Shown one piece after another: positions 58,901 to 64,000 of a stretch of DNA of 64,000 nt (position 1 is its first letter; every line of letters starts with the position of its first letter). The notes under the pieces were generated by a model. The model worked only from the letters and a program-made list of their open reading frames with translations, made no database searches and had not been told where the DNA came from. The position numbers and the translations under genes are program-made. The DNA is from Scleroderma bovista (Eukaryota; Basidiomycota; Agaricomycetes; Boletales; Sclerodermataceae). The stretch covers positions 1-64,000 of the forward strand of contig JAYMGJ010000441.1 of assembly GCA_037178675.1 (NCBI GenBank). The letters run 5' to 3'.

Positions 58901-59490
58901 TATCAATCTATGTTGGGTCCTGCAGCAGGATGTACAAAACACCGGTCTGTGAGCACATTCAGTGCACCTGTAGGTCCCATCTCCTGCACACAAAATACAG
59001 AGCCTTGGTATGGGGGGGGCCTCTCTGTCGAGGAGCACAGTGAGATATTTCAGCTTATGGGGTAACCAATCCCGAAGATAACTGTTCTATAACACTATTG
59101 GGATGAAATGGCCTGCACAGTACCACATTAAAATCACACCTGATTTTTTGGCATTTGGAATCTTCTTGTAGATGGCTCATCATCCATATATGGATATCCA
59201 TCATCATCTGGAAAGAGACCGGATTGCTCCATGGATGCAGAGCCAGCCCTAGTAGGAGTGACATTATTTTTTGGGTTCGCATATCGAGCTTTCTTTCTTG
59301 GGGTGACCTTCACCATCTTCTCTTTAGTTCCCCTAGTAGTTTGCACCGACTTCCAAGTCACAAGGGTCACAGGGGTTGAAGGGCCCACTGGTATTATTGT
59401 TGACTTGACCATGACTGAGTGCTCAATACGATTGCAGCAGGATTTTTGCAGGCAATGGGTAGAAATTGTGATAGATAATCGTGATTGCAT
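55902..59490 (-). CDS. KDZ (Kyakuja-Dileera-Zisupton) transposase
   Basis: Large DDE-type transposase, about 1,000 residues, multi-exon. The basic N-terminus (MVKVTPRKKARYANPKNN) leads through VYLRDWLPHKLKYLTVLLDR to Cys-cluster zinc fingers: CILCAGDGTYRCTECAH, FCTSCCRTQH, then SGVHFCDVRYCSCPGCEDPH. The family segment FSFQVLDDFIRDNVECGTSA, MNYYSKLRRNTSNAFPH follows. Catalytic Asp in TIVMDGNFKAEHM; second acid in VITFYDINCQYSKN; Glu in GRVDGEIMETLWSSLN, followed by SPSARGMATPHRQELLDFQM. The C-terminal helical part has DALHELRLALADKAVIFRTD, VRHASNYSRNTRAWGRVAST and DDTLAWFWTMDVP. A last exon (about 56092-55902) reads VYRVHWLRTKALRDRWQEEV and ends ARQCQMYERLHSLC. No break is seen, so it may be functional. 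The ATG at 59490 is the first in frame; 59412 is an alternative. Confidence 0.9.
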
Positions 59491-59742
59491 GTGGATCCGA
59501 GAACCGAAGAGCGATCAGGAACCTGTCATCACATTGCCATATATAGGAAGCAATCTGTAGATAGGCGAAAGATCTGGCCCAATATGGTTAGTTGACCAAC
59601 CAACCGGGACCACATTTAACCAAAAGCAGTATGGCTGGAACTTTAAGTGATGATCGAGGGAATTCCAATCAACAAAGTAGCGAAGAGGCCATCGGTGCAA
59701 AGTTCTTCAATTCAAAATATACCCTACTCTACAACGTTCACC
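59491..59742. promoter_or_regulatory. Divergent promoter region between KDZ transposase and KDZ-array gene 2
   Basis: About 250 bp between start codons. A TATA-like AAAATATACCC near 59715 lies about 30 bp upstream of the plus-strand ATG at 59743. Confidence 0.45.
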
Positions 59743-62231
59743 ATGTCCTTGAATGTCGATGATGCCTATGACTCGGAATATTTCCACGATATGGATGGAT
59801 CAGATGAGCCAGAGGAAGATGAGGTGGACGGGCCTGGAATTCCAGAGGAAGAAAATGCACCCAGACTCACGACCGAAGAGGTCAACATCCTGAAAGAATA
59901 TCTGGAGGAGTGGGCCACTTTGAAGGGTGATAGACGGAGGCCAGTCACACAGCGGGCACGACAGCGGATAAAGGACCTCCCAGACAATGAATACATCGAT
60001 GTGGTGGAATGGAATACTAAAAAGGAGGTGAGCAATATACAATTCAACTTGCACGGCCAGCATGTGCTTACAAGAGTTGTAGGCCATCAAAGACTGGTTG
60101 CAGAACCACAGCCGTAGCCGGGCCCGCAAGGGCTCTGTAAAGTGGGGGAAGAAGTGGACGGTCCGTGAGGTGGTCAAGTATCAAAGGAAGGAAGAGATCC
60201 AACAGGAGCTTGAGAAGCAAGGGATCAACATGGGGAGCCGTGCTATGATTGCGGCCTATCAGCAGGGTGTGACCAGGGTGTTAAAAAACTTGACCAAAAC
60301 GGAATTGGAAGAGGCCGCCCACCTTGCAGAAGAGTGGAACAATACCAAGGCTCCGCCAGAGGTACAGGCCGAGTGAGTATTTCTTGTCAGGTTATCAGAT
60401 TGTTTGTTTAATGGCATTTAGGATTGCGGAGAAAAAGGGCCGTGAGTACTCCCGGGCATTTGCCAAGCAGATGTGGCAGAAGTGTGGTGCCCGAGTGGTA
60501 GTGATGATGGCATGGAAGGATTGCAATGGAGAGGCGATGGCTACCATGTAAGTGACCATTCTGTAGCTGCCACTACTGGACTCACAATATGCAGACATGA
60601 TTTTAACGACACCCTCGATGGTGGAAAGGCATTTCCAGATGGGAAAATTATTGAAAAGCATTGGTTAGGCTATGCCCGGGATGCATTCGGTGTTGAAAGC
60701 GAGGATCAAGGTGACGAATCTGAAGCCGAAGACCGGCCTTCAAGGAAGAAGGCACAAAAGGGTCAGAAACGGCCAGCAATCACTCTTCCTATGCTGGACG
60801 ATGATACCGCTCAACTTCCAAACATACTTGACATGCGTGCCCAAGAAAAAAAGGATTTAATCCGGACATTCCTCACTCACCACTATTGTAAATAAATTAC
60901 AATCTGCAATTTGCCACTAATGCGTCCACAGGTAAGGCATCTGGCCGCAACAAGGCCACTGTGCCTTGGTCAAGTATCACTGAAAGTCCGGGGGTCTACA
61001 TCTCCCGCCGGTACTTCCCGGCAGAGATTCCCTTCAAGGAACCTACCAGGCTGACATATGCCCAGGTTACTGCCATATTGCAGTTTTGGCGCCGTCGGCA
61101 GCAGGCTACTCCGCATGATATTTTTAGGTTCAAAAAGTGGAAAGACATTGATGGGACCATGTGCAATCCGGTGACCGACGAACCGGCGAGCGACCAAAAT
61201 ACGGAGTCGATGCCGGTGCGGCGTCAATCCGCCAAAAGTCTTGGGAAGCGCCCGGAAAAGGCAATACCAGGTAGGATTATATTGGGATAGAGCATCTATA
61301 ACTGATATACAATGCAGAAACCAGTGAGGACGAGAGTCCTGGTATTGACAATGATTCCGGTGTACTTGCCAGACCAAACAATAGGAATAATTTGGCCCGG
61401 GGTGGACAAGCGCAACGCAAACAAACACCGTTCGCAGAGGCAACCCATGAGAGTGATGAGGAGGTACTCGAAGGGCAGCAGGCAATAGGTGGTCATGGAA
61501 CTACACCCACGGCCGGTATGTGGATGGATTCAAATAGATTTGACACTCATTCCTTCCCACAGCAAATACCGTTCATCAAGCACAAATTCTCCCGGCAATG
61601 TCGGGACCTTACACCATTAACAAGCCACACAGTAAGTTGATATATTTTTTTGTGTACCAATGGTTCTCAATATTAGCCGGAACCAATCAGCAGAAGGATC
61701 TGGTGCCGGAGGACATCCATCAACAACACAGTCAATCCCACAGATGCGTCCACCGAATAGAACCAATGATGTTTCACATGGCCCACCGAAACCAAAGCCC
61801 CGACTCAAATCAATATGTATGATATATTTAGTAACAAATATGGTCGACTGATATACTTGCATAGTAAAAAAAAATACCATGTCTGATGGGTCGGCACCGC
61901 AGACCAGTTCCGGAGTTGCAAATGCAACTGTCCCACTTAATTCCAATGGTGGGTAAATGTTGCTGGTACAGTCTGGGCACTCACACTAACAAATGTAGCC
62001 ATGTCTGAAGGTTCCGGTATTGTGAAAGGCAGCTCATCCAGTGGGTCACATCCCTTGAACAAGGATAGCCGGTGCCAATCCACTGTGCCGCAAAAGCGTG
62101 TGCAGGACAATGGCACCACCTCATCAGAGGTAACTAATGAGGCACTCCGGCATTCCAAACGTTCCCGCAGAACACCCCTTCCTCCCGACCATAATGTGCT
62201 AACACCGCCGCAAGGAAAGAGGAAAAAATAG
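59743..62231 (+). CDS. KDZ-array gene 2, basic nuclear-type protein of unknown function
   Basis: Multi-exon, about 600 residues. Acidic start (MSLNVDDAYDSEYFHDMDGS), then LTTEEVNILKEYLEEWATLK, AIKDWLQNHSRSRARK, WGKKWTVREVVKYQRKEEIQ and VTRVLKNLTKTELEEAAHLA. A conserved-looking core follows: REYSRAFAKQMWQKCGARVV, VMMAWKDCNGEAMAT, HDFNDTLDGGKAFPDGKIIE, KHWLGYARDAFGVE. Then YISRRYFPAEIPFKEPTRLT and a low-complexity polar region, ending HSKRSRRTPLPPDHN and PQGKRKK. The basic clusters suggest nuclear import. Related hypothetical proteins occur in agaric genomes beside transposons; I know of no assigned function. It is divergent from the KDZ transposase and convergent with the Pro-rich gene (168-bp gap). 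Exon edges after 61290 are less certain. Confidence 0.65.
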
Positions 62232-62398
62232 GGGTCGCTTAGATTTATTTGTATTCTGTTCACAATTCCGTGGGTTGTAAAATAGCATCATATTTCTACA
62301 ATCTTTCATGAATGCCAACCCCCAAGGACAAGTCTGTCCGGTTGAGAACTTACACTACAGTTGCGGAAGCGGCAGAATATTTATAAATAATGTCTTTA

Positions 62399-63762
62399 CT
62401 ACAGTAGATCAGGATCTAAGTTTACTAACTCTTCCGGGTCCGGCACGGCATTTGTAGCCAAACGGTCCAACGCCATCCTAAACCGTGACCATGCCCTGTA
62501 CTTCTCCACCAGGTCCATCCATCTGTCTGTGGCATCCACCATGGTGTTGGCATATGAAGAATGGGCGGCAATCAAAATGCCGTCGTGGCAGGGATGGAGT
62601 GGTGGCCGGCTCGGAGCCATCACGCTTGCCGTGATCCCACATGCCCTTTGCACTGCTGGCATGAATAAGATGATCAACCATAGATAACGGAGTACTTACA
62701 TGCGGACCGTGGGTCCCGTGCACTTTGTTCCCTGAGTGCTCGCCGGGAAAGATTTGATAGCTCCCTATACCACTTATCTGCAAGCACATTAGCACTTCAA
62801 ATGGAAGAAGATCACGGTCCGTACCATCCCCCACTTCGACCGGTGATCCTTCTGCTATGACTGACGGACATGGTTGCACCGCCGTCTCGGACATATCAAC
62901 ACTGTGTGCTGGGCTGTCAGCTAGTTGCCTAGGTGACCCACATCTGGTGTTGAGAATGGGATCCGGAGTGTCCATGCGGCAATGAACAGAACTTGGTGAC
63001 GGTGACTCAACCCAGTTAAATCCACTGGACATACGTGTAGGCGATTTGCATGGTGGCGGTACCGGAGTGAAGAATCGATGTTCTTGATCCGGTGAGCCAA
63101 GGTTCGGGTATCGCTTTGGACTAGATGTAGGTGAGCGCTTTAGTGGTGGCGGTGGCCAAATGGTCTGGAAGGGTGAGTGGGAAGAGGTGGAGGGCAGTGG
63201 TACTGGCGGAAACATGGCCCGGATGGGTGAGCCGGAAGGGGTAGACGGCATTGTCGGTGGTGATGCACAAATGGGTGGGGCTAGATCCAACTGGCTCCAG
63301 GGTGTTCGAGTTGACGGTGTAGACGGTGGTGAACTGACCGCAGGTCCTGGTCCACTGGAAAATGCTAACAAATCGGGTGGTGGAGAGCCGACATCCGGTT
63401 GAGGCCCTGTAGTGAATTGAAACGTTGCTGGTGATCGGGAATGGCAGGGAGGCTCTGGTGTGGTGCAGGACGGTGCTGCTGGCGGGAAATCGGTACTTGG
63501 CATATTCAAAGGTGCCGAGCATGGTGAACCCAACGGGGGTGGGGGTCCAAGTGTCCATGGAGAAGCTGTTACGGGCGAATGGTCCACTTCCATTGCACTG
63601 TCTCCCTCTGTTTCCGTTACAACGGAGGCGCTCTCAGATAGCGCGGGCGAAATAACTGTTCCATGTAAGTTTACATTTACATTCAATGGAGAAATACTTA
63701 CTGCGTTTCATTGGGCTCTTGTCGGTGAACCGAACGGTCTTCTTTCCTTTGGCAGGGTACAT
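62399..63762 (-). CDS. KDZ-array gene 3, Pro/Ser-rich protein with compact helical C-terminus
   Basis: Start at the ATG at 63762: MYPAKGKKTVRFTDKSPMKR, joined across an intron (63699 to about 63653) to IISPALSESASVVTETEGDS. A long disordered Pro/Ser/Thr-rich middle follows (SPPPDLLAFSSGPGPAVSSP and similar, to about 62840). Two more introns, 62835-62787 and about 62700-62650, uncover an ordered C-terminus: DDKWYRELSNLSRRALREQS, ARDPRSALQRACGITASVMA, SSYANTMVDATDRWMDLVEK, YRAWSRFRMALDRLATNAVP, ending NLDPDLL. Reading straight through the introns gives the misleading 402-codon frame. The amphipathic C-terminus could be a protein-interaction domain. Function unknown; the setting suggests it belongs to the same mobile array. 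Confidence 0.6.
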
Positions 63763-64000
63763 GACCGATATGGATGGGATTGCGGCAGGGTTTAAAGAAT
63801 CGGGGAGGGATGGGGTACGGTGTGGCCAGTTAGGTTTACCGTTATATAATCGACGTCCCCGGCTTAATGGTGATAATTAGTTAGGTAGAAACGGGTGAGA
63901 CAATGCGGACATAGCTTAGAGTTCCACACGGCAGATCAAGCAACCGAATATGATGCCGGAGTGGTTTGTGAACAGCCAGGCAGGCCGGAATATTTGATTC
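63763..64000. other. Right edge, no feature
   Basis: Upstream region of the Pro/Ser-rich gene to the end of the window. No gene or terminal repeat recognised; a right-hand end of the KDZ element, if any, lies here or beyond. Confidence 0.4.

Noticed and set aside
63160..63795. Gly/Glu-rich plus-strand frames
   Set aside because: Mirror the Pro/Ser-rich minus-strand gene; low-complexity shadows.
2040..64000. A secondary-metabolite gene cluster built from the P450, methyltransferase and OPT transporter
   Set aside because: The three genes are 11-30 kb apart with housekeeping genes between them and no core synthase or terpene cyclase; they are not a cluster.
1..64000. CRISPR arrays, prokaryotic operons, rRNA
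   Set aside because: No direct-repeat/spacer arrays, ribosome binding sites or rRNA signatures; the sequence is fungal nuclear DNA.

Overview
This window is from the nuclear genome of a mushroom-forming basidiomycete (Agaricomycetes). I infer this from genes cut by many introns of about 45-60 bp, a class I hydrophobin with the full eight-cysteine pattern, several protein families known mainly from agarics, and a KDZ transposon next to a TET/JBP dioxygenase gene, a combination characteristic of these fungi. The species cannot be named from sequence alone.

Left part (1-17.4 kb): a pogo-like DDE transposase runs off the left edge. It is followed by ordinary genes: a mitochondrial bifunctional lysine-ketoglutarate reductase/saccharopine dehydrogenase (minus), a tRNA-Glu, and the ribosome-biogenesis factor MAK21/NOC1 (plus). 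An accessory stretch then holds a chimeric gene with an eIF3a-like helical segment and a cytochrome P450, flanked by two diverged copies of a fold-back repeat. A tRNA-Gly follows.

Middle part (17.5-47.1 kb): a Xaa-Pro aminopeptidase, a small Cys-rich zinc-binding protein, a helicase scrap, a hydrophobin with a clear TATA box, a gene-poor zone with one decayed gene, a class I methyltransferase, a multi-pass membrane protein, mitochondrial MTO1, spindle-checkpoint MAD1 head-to-head with a DUF262 (GmrSD/ParB-like) gene, and an OPT oligopeptide transporter.

Right part (47.2-64 kb) is mobile DNA. A Helitron Rep-helicase gene with three clean introns lacks a normal N-terminus, which abuts a 2.3-kb satellite island. 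The island has two repeat families: a 25-bp minisatellite organised into a 150-bp higher-order unit, and a ~177-bp satellite whose unit is itself an imperfect palindrome. Then comes a five-gene array in strictly alternating orientation: TET/JBP dioxygenase (-), unknown gene (+), KDZ transposase (-), unknown basic nuclear-type gene (+), Pro/Ser-rich gene with a compact helical C-terminus (-). Spacing is tight, two pairs are divergent and two convergent, and CCGG looks over-represented across the array and the ~177-bp satellite. KDZ transposons carrying TET/JBP genes are known in fungi. The partner genes and the palindromic satellite beside them are the least explained part of the window and its best candidate for an undescribed system.

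Gene models were read by eye by joining exons across GT-AG introns that restore recognisable protein. Where I give a start different from the longest open frame, the reason is stated in the entry.
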